Part shown: in pieces, positions 1-11,385 of the stretch
How the letters are laid out: each line of letters begins with the position of its first letter
How positions within the stretch are numbered: the first letter of the stretch is position 1
Assembly (NCBI GenBank): GCA_021464245.1
Contig: JADCRB010000040.1
Location: 1-64,000 of the forward strand
From: Carallia brachiata
Taxonomy: Eukaryota; Streptophyta; Magnoliopsida; Malpighiales; Rhizophoraceae
Length of the DNA: 64,000 nucleotides
Reading direction: 5' to 3'
The notes under the pieces: model-generated
What the model was told of the DNA's origin: nothing
The model's database searches: none
The model's input: only the letters and a program-made list of their open reading frames with translations
Made by a program: the position numbers and the translations under genes

Positions 1-667
1 CGTGCTTCTCACATGTCTTCTATTTTTATGTAATCAAATCCAAAATTTCAATGATCAAAAGATGTTTTTTTTTTCTTTTTAGCATGCTAATACAAAACAT
101 TTACAAATTTATTTCCGTTATAATGTCTAGGCTATGCATTTATTTTCACTTTTAATAAGTAAATTGGGGGAAAAAAAGAAAAAGAAAAAGCCGGACAAAG
201 CTTGACTTTGTCATGGCCATAGTGGCCTAACTGGCATTTAGTGAATACTGAATAGAACAACTCAAGGATTGGGAGGGTGACAAGGCCCATCTCATATTAT
301 TATTAAGGACAAAGGTTGGTTTGATTGACGATGCAACCATGAGCTGAGCCATCAATCACCGTCCAACAAGGCTTTGGATTTGTGTATACTACTTCACAAA
401 TTAATGTCACTCTCGTTAAGCAACACAACACACTGCTTTTCCGAAAATCCACAGAAGAACACTTTGGATTCTACCCACAAAATTTGTAATTAAACCCCTG
501 AAAGATCATAGAAATTGTAACTAAACATTTGCTTGATGAAAAAGAGGTCGAAAATGGATACAAGTTGTTGGAATGGAGGATTTATTCGGATAGTTTACTC
601 CACATATGATCCCATTATATTTCTTGTTAATTTTGATGAAGACAACATTAGCGGTGAAATTACAAGA
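1..667. other. gene-free AT-rich flank
   Basis: I see no convincing coding region or RNA gene here. The sequence is AT-rich with short A and T runs. Its only role in the interpretation is as the flank to the left of the duplicated block that begins near 668. Confidence 0.6.
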
Positions 668-2460
668 AAACGTGCAATCATCGACAAGAAACAGTTGTGA
701 AACGTCCGTGAAACGTCATCTAAATTTTCCAAATAATAGAGAGGAGAGACAAGACAGATAGTCAGAGGGTGTGAGAGCGAGAGCGCGAGAGATTTTCCAA
801 ATGGTTCATGTTTTAAGTTTTAAATTTTGCAAAATTTTTCATTCTTTCAAAAATTACTATATTTTATGAATTTGAATCTATCAGAATCTACTATATGATC
901 ATATATATTGTGACTCTTTTAAAAATTTAAATTTTTGAGTGAACAATTTTTTAACATGATATTAAAACTTTATAATCAAATGATCATATTTTTGAACCTA
1001 TTACCTTTATTTTTCATATTTGATGAGTTTGTCTTTTGTTTAAATTTACTGCTCAATAAACTTTTTATAGGTATGCTAGGTGTGACTGGTTTGTCTTTTA
1101 TTTATATTTTTATCCTAACGAATTTTCACGTAACAAAACGTATTAGAGTTTGGATCTTCTAAAAATTTAAACTTTTTTTTGGTGAAACGTTTGGTTTTTT
1201 GACAATGTTCTTATTGGGTGTCGTCCGTGATCCGTCTATGTAGATTTGACGAAAAAGGCAGTAAGTGGACCCATTTTTAAGTTACTTAATGTTTAAAGTT
1301 AGAGACTTTAATTATTTAAAAAAAAAAAAAAGAAAGTCAGTTCGGGATCTTAGAAAGTGTAGAAAAGAAATTTGACATCGTCTTATTGGAAATTTGGGAC
1401 ATAAACGGTGATGGGCACATGGAGCTTCTCTATTGGCCTGAATAAAATAAACGTCGTAGAACTCTAGGGGTCTGGCGTTACAGCAATTTCGACGCCCAAA
1501 GTTTGGTCAACATGACTATCTGCTTAGGATATCTAATGGTCAAATCTAGCCCTTGAAGAAACGGGCCATTTTCCATCCTTGGTCTTTAGAAAATGGCCTC
1601 GTCGGCCAAAAATTCACGTGGAAGAGACAAAAGAAGGAATTGGCTAAACAATGCTTTTCTAGTTAACTAAGAGAAAAAAAAAAAAAAAAAAGGCTCCATA
1701 CATCAATATTGCTTGAAGATTTCAAGTCAAATGCTATAAGATTGTTGCTTTCAGGACCGTAAGACATAAAAGATTGATAGTCTTCATTCAAAACTGGTGA
1801 CTACCCATGAGATTTGAGTGAAGATTACTTCATCTGATCATGTCATGAACTTACTTTCTTATGTAAAATGTGTGTTTTAGGATGACAGTATTTTGTTCTT
1901 TGAAACTAGTAGTTTAGTGGTTTGGGTAGAGTTTAAGATGCAGTTTTTGATTATGGAAATTTTGTTCAATGTCACATGTTCAATGGTTGATGTGTAATAA
2001 AATGAGTATTAGCCAATAACTGCAATCCAAAGGATTAACCATATTGTTTAGAGGGGTAATGGATTTAAAACAACACTGAAGTATCTAGCAGAGGAATTTT
2101 TAGCTATTTACTTTAAAAAAAAAAAAGCCCAAAAGATGGTTTTTTTGGGCCAGTATTGGGCCACCAAATGACCCAAAAGCCCAATCTTTTTTGGATTTTG
2201 AAAGCTTAATCCAATTTGAGAATATCCGAACTTGTTCGCACCTCATCAAAAACAAGGGGAAAAATTTTTAAAGGTAGATTCAGTACTTAAGAGTTTGATT
2301 TCTAATGCACTTTATCTCAATTTTAAATCTCGCTTGTTATTGTTGTAGTCTCTTGTGAATGGATGTTATGTTAGTCATACTATAAACTTCTGATAATCTG
2401 TGTGCGTCTTGAGTTAGGACAATTCTCTTACTCCTGAACTTTATTTAACAAAAAAAAAAA
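668..2460 (+). repeat. Duplicated block, left copy (copy A)
   Basis: This block is repeated, in the same order and orientation, at 11480-16251. Shared landmarks read directly are: the cgtgcaatc-tcgacaagaaac start, a run of AT-rich sequence with cataaactttttataggtat-type stretches, ggtgatgggcacatggagcttctc, the ggtctggc-ttacagcaatttc segment, caatgcttttctagtta, gatagtcttcattcaaa, caaaggattaaccatattg, gggccagtattgggccacc and a poly(A)-tailed SINE-like end. Copy A is compact (about 1.8 kb) and lacks the four large insertions seen in copy B, so it shows the pre-insertion state. Weaker similarity continues past 2460 (aaagagaattttgagaaattgatac near 2907 matches near 16365). No coding potential is seen. 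Confidence 0.8.
2272..2460 (+). mobile_element. SINE-like element (copy A)
   Basis: This is a short segment with a tRNA-like head: agtacttaagagtttgatt resembles a pol III A box, and attttaaatctc resembles a degenerate B box. It ends in an 11-base A run at 2450-2460. The same element, also with a poly(A) end, sits at the matching place in copy B (about 16052-16251), so the insertion predates the duplication. Assignment as a tRNA-derived SINE is inference from box-like motifs plus the A tail. Confidence 0.45.
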
Positions 2461-3584
2461 GGAACTATGATAGTCACGTAAAATGAGTAGCCCAAGACCT
2501 ATTCGACTGGAAGGACCATTAGAAAAAACCCAAAGATAAATTTTAGAAGACTTATCTTCTAAACATATCCAAAATGTTTCGAGCATATTTTTAGCATATT
2601 GTTTGAATATTCTGGAATACCGCATATTCTAGAATTATGTGATGATATTTTCTTTTCCTTTTTATTTTATCATTAATGTATTTCCTAAATCTAGTCATTG
2701 AACTTAGCTATAAATATGTATGTAAGTCTAATGGCTAAACCATTCTACATAAATATTTCTTCAGATGCAATAAAACAATTGTTGTGTACTTGTGTTATTT
2801 TGTCATCTAAGGCCTAATCGTGTATTAGTTTTGTTGTCGCTATACATTGTGTTAGAGAACTTGAGCTCTCATCACTAAGTGTACTTCTTCCTCAAGGATA
2901 GAGTAGAAAGAGAATTTTGAGAAATTGATACAATTATTTATTATTTGTGGACTAACTTTTAAATATTGTGTCAAGACTATTTATATAGTTTTGATGATCA
3001 TGATTATAATCATTGGCTAATCATGAGCTAATTACACGAAAGATTGCTAATACTAGAAACATCAGATTTATGCTCTAAATATTTTTTCATTTTCCCAAAA
3101 GACTGGTTATTTCTTTTCTTTATACAGTAAGTTTACTAACTTCTCTTATTCTTGCTTTCTTTTCGCTCGCTAGGTCTCTTTTCATTTTTCTCGTCATCCC
3201 AACAGAGCTAGTCTTGTTTTTTTTTTTTTTTTTAATTGTTTGTTATTGGGCGAAGTTACTTTATGGGAGGCTTAATTGTTATGACATGTATTCTCGCTTC
3301 TAGGAAAAGAAAGATGGCCAAAATGGGGATGTTGTTGCGTTGCAGGATCATACTTGTCTTCGTAACAATTCTTGCTTTAGAATTTTCAAATTTTACTGGG
3401 CCTTCTGATGGTAATTTCACAAATGAAAGGAATTAAAGGAGAAAATACAACAAAAAGCTTATAGGAAAATACTAACTAGTTTAGTTGCAATGGGTGTAGG
3501 CCATAGAGGTACTATTATGGGGAAGAAAAATCTTTTTGGATGAACAGGACAAGTTTGCTTATAATGTGGATCAGTGTTTCAAGT
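2461..3584. other. gene-free stretch
   Basis: No coding region could be supported. A short patch around 2900-2960 continues the similarity to the right-hand copy of the duplicated block. A pure T run lies at 3217-3233. A 66-codon open frame at 3236-3436 has no recognisable motif and is treated as chance. Confidence 0.5.
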
Positions 3585-4020
3585 CTAGTTTTGATGATAT
3601 ACCATTTTTTGATCCATGGGATGTACACATAGTTGTTTTATCCACAAGCCGTATTCCAACCGACACTCAATGTTATCGTATTGGATGACATAATTTATAT
3701 CATGATCTTTTATTAAGCTTACAGTCCTTAGACTTAGACAATCATATAGCTTCTGCTCTCCATTCCCTCTTTCGTCATCGTGCTTGAGTTCCCAAACACT
3801 CAATGTGTTTTTGATTAATCGAATAACTCAAAAAAATCCCCTGAACCCTCCTTTGCAGTAGACATCACCGAGCGGACCCTTTATCTCATCAGAGCCATAG
3901 ATAATAAAAGATTCATCTGCATTAAAGGGATCATAAGCCATGATATTTTTGCTATTGTACCAATTCAAGTTTCCCTCATAAGGAATAATATTGGACAACA
4001 TATGATAGTTCAGCCCTTAA
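3585..4020 (-). pseudogene. F-box-associated domain protein, fragment
   Basis: On the minus strand two frames encode a protein resembling the C-terminal F-box-associated domain of plant F-box proteins. The upstream part reads AYDPFNADESF followed by GDVYCKGGFR and FELFD; the downstream part starts LSVWELKHDD and carries SLRTVSL further on. An order of the type AYDP, then Y-C-K-G-GF-RFFELF, then LSVWELKD, is what I know of this family in its beta-propeller-like C-terminus. A stop and frame change separate the two parts near 3805-3830, and no N-terminal F-box is visible upstream, so this is a broken fragment. The family call is from memory of motifs and is moderate. Confidence 0.5.
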
Positions 4021-4380
4021 ATAACCGATTCTTTGCATTCTTTTGTTTCGCTACAATATGTAGCCATGTTAAAAGTATGACGTGAAACCTTGATAAAAAT
4101 CACTAACCTGTAACAATATTCTTGTTCGAGAGTTTACTTGGCTTGGTGATCCTGTTGAAAGTAAGGTTCACAAACGAGACCGACATAATAAGAACTAGAA
4201 TGCTATTATTTTGGAATCTATGAAGGGACCACAGTTGATTGCATTATAAAAGGATTGGCAATGTAGAACCCACAAACATTTTACATCCTATCCATTATAT
4301 AAGAAACATGGGATACTATTAAGCAAAACTCACAACAAAACTCTAATAGAGCTAATTTCCTATTACATTATCCTTCTGTG
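4021..4380. other. gene-free stretch before LINE
   Basis: I see no supported feature. The true 5' end of the LINE that follows should lie at or near the right side of this stretch, but no target-site duplication matching the sequence after its poly(A) tail (caagcaagcgtgc) was found. Confidence 0.4.
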
Positions 4381-4389
4381 CTCCTACGA

Positions 4390-5183
4390 CCTCCATGGAA
4401 CTAGATCAATAACATGGCTTCGACCCCTCAAAGATCCTTTTGGGGAATTTGATCTGCAACACTTGGGTGAACCTACTTTACAACTCTTTGGTGATGTACA
4501 GAATGCTGCGAGAGCTACTAAGTCTTTGTCGATAGGTCGAGTGGTGACTGATAAACACTTTGGTGCTATGATAGTCCAAGTGACCCTTAGAAGAGCTTGG
4601 GGTTTATAAGGCAAGCTTGATGTCAAGACTTTGAAATCCAACACCTTTCTTCTAAGCTTCCAGCTGGACTCCAAAAAAGGAAAGTGCTTAAGAGAATTCC
4701 TTGGCTTATGGTCAACTTCCACATGATTACCAAAGAGTGGCCCCCCTCTCAAGACCTGGAAGAAGTAGATCTTTCTACCTCTACTATGTGGGTTTAGTTA
4801 CACTGCTTATTTTTTTCCCAAATGAATATGGAAAATGCTAAAAGAATAAGCGATCTCTTTATTTGCTTACTAGAGGCCAACTTCACCCTGGAAACTTCCA
4901 AGACCCTGAATATCTATATAAGGCTACTTGTCAAATTCTATGTGGACAAACTTCTATTGGTAGGGTTTAATAGTAGAAAGGATGATGGTATTGTTTGGGT
5001 CTCCCTGAGATACAAAAAGATGTTGCATATAAGCTATTGGTGTGGACTTGGCCACCTAGAAAAATAGTGCCTTTCATAGACTATGAGGAAATTTGAAGCC
5101 TCAACCTCTCACGTAGTAGGCCTTTTGGGCCACATATGAGAGCCGACTCGTCCTCGTCAAGAACGATAAGATCTTATCAGGAA
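4390..5183 (+). pseudogene. LINE ORF1 (DUF4283-like gag) N-terminal part
   Basis: The plus-strand reading, with shifts and stops, resembles the ORF1 product of plant L1 LINEs, an RNA-binding chaperone of the retrotransposition particle. The clearest stretch is 4822-5067: it begins as NMENAKRISDLF, continues with IRLLVKFYVDKLLLVGF, and ends YWCGLGHLEK, a relic of the CCHC knuckle (C-x2-C-x4-H-x4-C). Stops lie before 4800 and the fourth zinc ligand is lost. The ORF is then cut at 5188 by the TRIM and resumes at 6586. Confidence 0.6.
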
Positions 5184-5188
5184 GGTCT

Positions 5189-5540
5189 TGTTGGTTTTTG
5201 AGGGATGAAAGGGAAAGCATTGAAGTTGAAAATGAGGCATTGAATGAGTAGCATGAGCATTGAAGCAAGAAAGTGCAGCAGAGACAAAGATGCAAAAAAA
5301 TTACAGCAGAGAAATGAAGCTACAGAAAGAGTGAAAGCTTGCTGGAAACTTGCAGCAAGGAGAAGAGAATCTGAAAATGATTTCTTCTACATTCATTAAC
5401 ATCAAAGTCTCCTTATATATGGAGATGTTACAGCAGAAAAGTGGCAACAAACTAGCTGTTATGTAACAGCTCTTACATTTCAAATTTTGAAAGTTAAACT
5501 TCAAATTCTAGAGACAAATGCAGCAGCACCAATTCTATCA
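5189..5540 (-). repeat. TRIM LTR (3' LTR in element orientation)
   Basis: This 352-bp LTR differs from its partner by a 10-bp gap (ggaactttga absent near 5513) and, as far as I can see by eye, one substitution near 5273 (attgaag versus attggag). In minus orientation it contains a TATA-like tatataagg (complement of plus 5413-5421), a plausible promoter in the other LTR. Confidence 0.9.
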
Positions 5541-6218
5541 CTCCTCCTTGGTGATGATGCATTGAAAACAAAAAATTCTTTGATGAAACTGATGTGGTTC
5601 TTATTTGATTGCTCCTCTTTGATGGATGAATCATAAGCTTGATTTGATGCTCTTGAGTGTTGCTCCTCCTGAATTTTAAAGATGGGAGCTGAAATTTGAT
5701 GAAAGTTTTTCAGTTTGTTGTTGTTGTTGATGACATGGACTTCTCTGTATAGACTTTGCAGCAGGAATGGTATTGGAGTTCATTTTTTAACCTCTCGAAC
5801 TCATGATAGAGGACATTGATGGGTGAGTTCATTCTTTAACCTCTCGAATTCAAGATGGAGGTCATTGGTGCTTTGATGAAAGGTTTTAGATGAATGTTAC
5901 ATGACCAATGAGAAATTTCTGTTTTTGATTTGAGTTTTTTGACATTTTGAGGAGGCTTGAAATTTTTTGGTTTGTGACCAGATTTGATGATGTTTTTGAG
6001 ATGATTTTTGAAAAAAGGGATGGTCTTTGAGGATAGAAAATGCAGCTGAGCTTTTGAGAGTGGTGGAAAAGAGTTGCTGCAGAGAATGAAAGGAACAAAG
6101 ATGATAAATTGCCACTGGAAATGATTGCAACAAGATGATGCTTTGATTTTTAGGAAAAGATGCTGGTTTTGTTGAATGATTATAGGTCCCTCAAGATCAT
6201 TATGCTCTAATACTACTT

Positions 6219-6580
6219 TGTTGGTTTTTGAGGGATGAAAGGGAAAGCATTGAAGTTGAAAATGAGGCATTGAATGAGTAGCATGAGCATTGGAGCAAGA
6301 AAGTGCAGCAGAGACAAAGATGCAAAAAAATTACAGCAGAGAAATGAAGCTACAGAAAGAGTGAAAGCTTGCTGGAAACTTGCAGCAAGGAGAAGAGAAT
6401 CTGAAAATGATTTCTTCTACATTCATTAACATCAAAGTCTCCTTATATATGGAGATGTTACAGCAGAAAAGTGGCAACAAACTAGCTGTTATGTAACAGC
6501 TCTTACATTTCAAATTTTGAAAGTTAAACTTCAAATTCTAGAGGGAACTTTGAACAAATGCAGCAGCACCAATTCTATCA
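6219..6580 (-). repeat. TRIM LTR (5' LTR in element orientation)
   Basis: This is the 362-bp partner LTR, followed by the GGTCT target duplication at 6581-6585. In minus orientation this is the promoter-bearing LTR and the primer-binding-site-like sequence lies next to it at about 6203-6216. Confidence 0.9.
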
Positions 6581-6585
6581 GGTCT

Positions 6586-7455
6586 AAAGGAAGGAATGCA
6601 ATTCCTCAAGAATGGAGGCTCGCTGGAGAAAAACAATTTTCGATCAAGGACTATTAGAACCACCGTTGAGGGTGGATCCTCAAACATCACGTAGCTAGCT
6701 GAGGGTAGTAGACAAAGAAAGAGACAAGTCGAAAGGCAGCTAGAAGACACATGAGGAAGCAGTGCTGCAAGCAGACCTGATTCACTTATCCATTAGTTGA
6801 TTGTCCCATATCTGTGAAAAAACCAAACTTGATTTTTCTAGCCTTACCCACAATACTGAAACCTCGTACCTTAAAAGGAAAACCTCAAAAACTGTTAAAG
6901 AAGACAAACAAAAAAATGTTAACACAACTGACAAATCACACACGTGACCCCCCTAAACCTTACCCCTCCAGACACAAACATTAACCCTGCCAACGAGTCA
7001 GAAATTTACCTAGGCCCAGCCTGTTTCCTTGAATGAAATCCTTACCAAGCCCGGCCCTTTTAATGAACCTGGGCCTTATGAAGCCCAACCAGCCCATTCC
7101 TATATATCAGAAACCCCAAGACCCCATAAGATCAAAGTCCAAGCCAGACTTAAATAACCTACCATCAAAAGCCTACATGATTGCCAAACCCATAGATGTG
7201 AAAAAGGTAGAGCTCTTTCCCTCAACAACTCACAGTCAGATGATGCTAAGATCATTGGCAAGGTTTATCCTTCTCCCCACTCAAACGATGTTGCTACCGA
7301 GACTAGCAATACGATGGAGGTGGCTGACCTGCAGCCACACGATCGCCAATGAAGATATTGGCCTAGAACTGTCAAGGGCTCAGACAACCTTTAACAGTTC
7401 AAGTTCTTCGAGAGCTCGTCCAGAGGCACTGCTCAGTAGTCGTCTTTTTATTTGA
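6586..7455 (+). pseudogene. LINE ORF1, C-terminal part
   Basis: After the TRIM the host LINE sequence resumes. The reading 7033-7455 is a proline- and serine-rich tail with no stops, like the low-complexity C-terminus of plant LINE ORF1 proteins. No domain is recognisable. Its place between the zinc-knuckle part and the endonuclease is the main reason for the call. Confidence 0.4.
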
Positions 7456-7482
7456 AATTATAAAGAAAAGTGGAAGGCTTGA

Positions 7483-10400
7483 TCAATTAAGAGGAGAATT
7501 CCAGTTTGCTTTTTCTATGTACGTGGACCCCCTGGGGAAGAAATGGAGGGGTTGGCGCTGTGGTGGAATAATGATATACACATAGAGATGATAAACAGCT
7601 CCCCAAATATAATAAATTGTTTTTGTAATGTTTTGATAACAGGTCGTGGACACTCTCATGCATATATAGAGAACCAAATGGAAGTGAGCGTTTGGTGTCA
7701 TAGGAGGCGATGGAATCTCTACTCCCCAAGACTAGTCAGCCCTGGCTTTGTATCGGTGATTTTAACAACCTCCTTGATGAATCAAAGAAGATTGATAGAA
7801 GACCGGTCGGTAGATGTCAGTGTAATCTGCTGAGGGACTTTATGGAGAAGTATGCTTTGTTGGATTTGGGATTTAAGGGATTGGCATTCACTTGGTTCAA
7901 CAACCAGGGGGGCTAATAATGTGCTACAATGGCTAGATCGGGCTTTGGTAAATTTGGAATGGGCCAACCTATTCCCGCAAGCCATCTTGACAAATGAACT
8001 GAGAATTGGATAGGATCATAGCCCCTTGCTACTACTAACCACCACTTGCGAATGGGTATGGAGGCCCAGTTTCTTATAGTTTGAGGAGAAGTGGACCGTC
8101 TTGGTCAATGTTCGGAGGTTAATAAAAGAAGCATGGAGAAACTCTCAAAAAGGGGGCAGATGGACTTCAAAAGTATCTAGTTCTCAACAGGCCTTACATG
8201 AGTGGGCCGGAGCAAATTGCCCCAATACTAAGATTCGACTACAGGAGCTCTAATCAAATTTGAGCTAGTTACAAACTCATCTTTAGATGAGGAGGGTAGA
8301 CGCAAAGAACAGGCTCTATTGAGAGAGATTGATAAGTTGTGGGCCATCAGAGAGCAATTCTGGCAACAGAGGTCCCGAATCGATTGGCTTCAGTTTGGGG
8401 ATAGAAATACAAGTTTCTTCCACTAGTGTGCCTTAAACCGTTAGAGGAGAAATTTGATTTTGAAGTTTAGGACGACAATGGTAGATGGATTCAAGGGGAA
8501 GACGACATTAAAAGCCATATAGACCACTTCTTCAGGCAACTTTATTCTTTAGATAACATGGATATCTCAGAGGAGTTATTGAGTCACATCCCATTAATGA
8601 TCACATACGAGATGAACGAAGCCCTTAATGCTGCAATTGATAGGGAGGAGATCCGCCGAACTGTTTTCCAACTAAAAGGATTTAAAGCCCCAAGACCAGA
8701 TGGTTTCTCAGGAATTTTCGATCAACAGTACTGGGACATAGTCGAGGAAGACTTAGTCAGGTTGGTCAGCCACTATTTTGAGATACTTATTTGCCTCCAG
8801 GGCTGAACAGGACCTTCCTAGTCCTAATCCCCAAAATAAAGAACCCCACCCATAATTCTAAGTTCAGACCGATCAGTTTGTGCAATTTTACATATAAAGT
8901 CATTTCCAAGATCATAGCTAATAGATTGCCTCGTCGACAGCTTCATTTTACCGTTTCAGAATGCTTTCATCCCGCGCTACACTATCCAAAATAACGTCTT
9001 AATAACGCAAGAGGCTTTCTTTTCTTTGAAGTAGAAGTGATCTAAAATCATGAATATGACAATCAAAGTGAATATGCAGAAGGCTTACGATGGAGTTGAG
9101 TGGGGTTTCATAGAGCTGGTGCTACGATGCATGGGGTTCTCTAACAGATGGGTCCAATAGATTATGTACTGTATGTTGAGTGTGTCCTATCAAGTGCTAG
9201 TTACCGACTAGCCATCAGACTCTTTTTCTCCATCACAGGGTCTTCGTCAGGGGCACCTGATGTCCCGTACCTGAATCTGTGTATATCTGACGTCCTCTCT
9301 CAGCTATTAATCTGTCAAGTCCAAAATCATAGCTTGAAGGGATTCCAAATTGCTCTGCACTATCCAAACTTATCGCATATACTCTTTGCTGACAACACAT
9401 TGTTGTTAGCTAGAGCAAAAGTGGGAGAAGCTAGAAAAAGTATGGATGTTTTGCAATTATTCTGTTCACAATCGGGGCAAGCTGTCAACAAGTCAAAGTC
9501 CAGGGTTGAGTTCAGCAAGGGCACTCCCAGAGCATTGAGGGGTGAAATTTTGGGCATATTGGGAATGAATTCCCTTGGGGCCAAGGAATAGTATGTAGGA
9601 CCCCCCATAAAGCTTGTAAGATCAAAGGAGAAGGCATTGCAATTTGTGGTTGATAGAGCGGAAAGCAAACTAAAGACATGGCAGATGAAGCTTCTTTTGT
9701 GGGCGGGGAGGGGGCTCTTCATAAAAGCAGTAGCAATAACTATCTCGGCCTATGCGATGTCAATGCTATATTTCCAGAATTCAGCGTGTTCAAAGATAAA
9801 TGCCATAATTTCAAAATTCTGGAGGGGGCAGACTCGGACAGAATTTGAAATCCCTTAGATTAAACGGAAACAATTGATTAAGCCCTTAGGGGATAGAGGT
9901 TTCGACATCAGGGACATTAGAAGCTTTAACATTGCTCTTTTGGCAAAGCAAGGGTGGAGATTACTGAAGGAACCATCAAAAACCTGGGCACAAGTGCACA
10001 GAGGGAAATACTTTCCCGTGGCCTCTTTCTTAATAGCCAACCCTTCAAAATAGGGTTCGTGGGGATGGAACAGCTTGTTACAGGGTCGATCACTATTATT
10101 GAAAGGCATTAGATGGAGAGTTGGTGAGGATGACATAGTAATCTGGGATGAGCCATGGGTTTCCTCTTTGCCAAGCTTCAGGATTAATTCGCAGAGACAA
10201 CACGACAGCGAGTGCAAGCTGGTTAAAGATCTCTTTTTGGGAAACAGAGGCTTGTTGGATTTCAGGAAGCTGAGATCACTGTTCAATCACGAGGAAGATT
10301 CAGCCATTGCAAACATCCCAATCAGCATAGTATTGGAGGAGGATTGTTTGGTGTAGCATTTTGACTAGAAAGGAAGGTATACGGTATGGTCTGGTTATTA

Positions 10401-11385
10401 TCTACAAACGAAGGAGGGGTGTGACAATGGAAATACCCCTAGATCATCATCTGTTATTTCTCCTGCGACGTGGAGAGCATTATGGCATCTAAAGTGTGCT
10501 CCTAAGGTAAAGCTATTTATTTGGCGAGCGCGATGGACTGTTTCCCTACTATGGTTAACTTGAAGAAGAGACGAGCTATGGAAGCAAATGACTGTGTGAT
10601 ATGTGGAGTAGAAAAGGAGTCCATCAAGCACTTATTATTTTTTTGCCCGCATGTGCTGTCAACATGGATAAGAAGCAGTTTGGGATATGTTCCTTTTAGA
10701 GCTAGCTTCCTATCTTTTGATGTCTAGTGGTAAGATATTTCTGAATTTTTCAAGAGCCAGGGGTACAAGAATGCCATTCCTCTGATAGCCCTGCAGTGTC
10801 GTCATATCTGGAAGGCGCGAAACGAGTTCATTTTTGAGTAGAGAAGACCAAGTCCCCCCCGTACTTTGGTACACATCGGGTTGTCAGCAATGGAGCTCCA
10901 TTTGCTTTAGAGGGAGACTCAGTATAAATCTCCAAGCAACAGAGAAGTGATAAACAGATGGACTCCCCTAGACACCAATTGGCTAAAGGTCAATTGTGAC
11001 GCTTCTTATGATACCTTCAGGAAGAGAGTGGGCATTGCGGCTTTGTGCAGGAACCACAGGGGAGAGGAGATCGACAGAAGGACCTGTGCGTGCATAGCAA
11101 GGTCCACACTGATAGCTGAGGCTTCGGGAGTGTTGATGGGAATCCAGCTGCTTATGTCCCTGGGAAATTGCCGCTGCATCATTGAATCGGACTTAGAGCT
11201 TGTTGTCTCAGCTTTTAATGGACCTTTACAAAATTGGCCACAAGACATCCACCCTATCCTTTTGGACATTAGGAGAAGTGCCTTATCTTTTAATTTGTCA
11301 TTTTAACCATGTTCTAAGGTGTGCAAACAAACCGGCAGACTGCGTTGCTACACAGTCAAGGATTGGCTATTGTCCCTTAGACTAG
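7483..11385 (+). pseudogene. LINE ORF2: endonuclease, reverse transcriptase, zf-RVT, RNase H
   Basis: This is the broken ORF2 polyprotein of a plant L1 LINE, which nicks the target and copies the element RNA. In order: endonuclease/exonuclease/phosphatase relics (GLALWWNNDI at 7548; CIGDFNNLLDES at 7752; LGFKGLAFTWFNNQGG at 7866); RT start (GFKAPRPDGFSGIF near 8680; LIPKIKNPTHNSKFRPISLC near 8830); RT catalytic box as LFADN (9378-9392) in place of FADD; zf-RVT-like CVICGVEKESIKHLLFFCP (10592-10648); RNase H with KVNCDASYD (10988) and RSTLIAEASGVLMGI (11102). Frames change at least six times. The first endonuclease residues upstream of GLALWW are not recognisable. The Asp-to-Asn change in the RT box alone should abolish polymerase activity. 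Confidence 0.85.

Larger units (their letters stand above)
5189..6580 (-). mobile_element. TRIM-like miniature LTR retrotransposon, complete with TSD
   Basis: Two near-identical terminal repeats (5189-5540, 352 bp; 6219-6580, 362 bp) flank a 678-bp interior. On the plus strand they read TGTTGG...TATCA. The 5-bp sequence GGTCT occurs immediately left (5184-5188) and right (6581-6585): a perfect target-site duplication. On the minus strand the interior starts with AGTATTAGAGCAT two to three bases after the LTR, close to the initiator-tRNA-Met primer-binding site TGGTATCAGAGC. It ends with the purine-rich AAGGAGGAG before the other LTR, so the element is minus-oriented. No gag or pol is encoded. 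Open frames inside (for example 5836-6270, minus) have no recognisable motif. Size and content fit a TRIM, which depends on proteins made by other elements. Confidence 0.92.

Noticed and set aside
3236..3436. 66-codon plus-strand frame
   Set aside because: It is short, starts in a T run, and has no similarity I can name.
4384..4752. 122-codon minus-strand frame
   Set aside because: It is antisense to the LINE ORF1 region, which reads as DUF4283-like on the plus strand.
5836..6270. 144-codon minus-strand frame inside the TRIM
   Set aside because: It overlaps the end of the LTR, has no gag or pol motif, and overlaps other equally open frames; TRIM interiors are normally non-coding.
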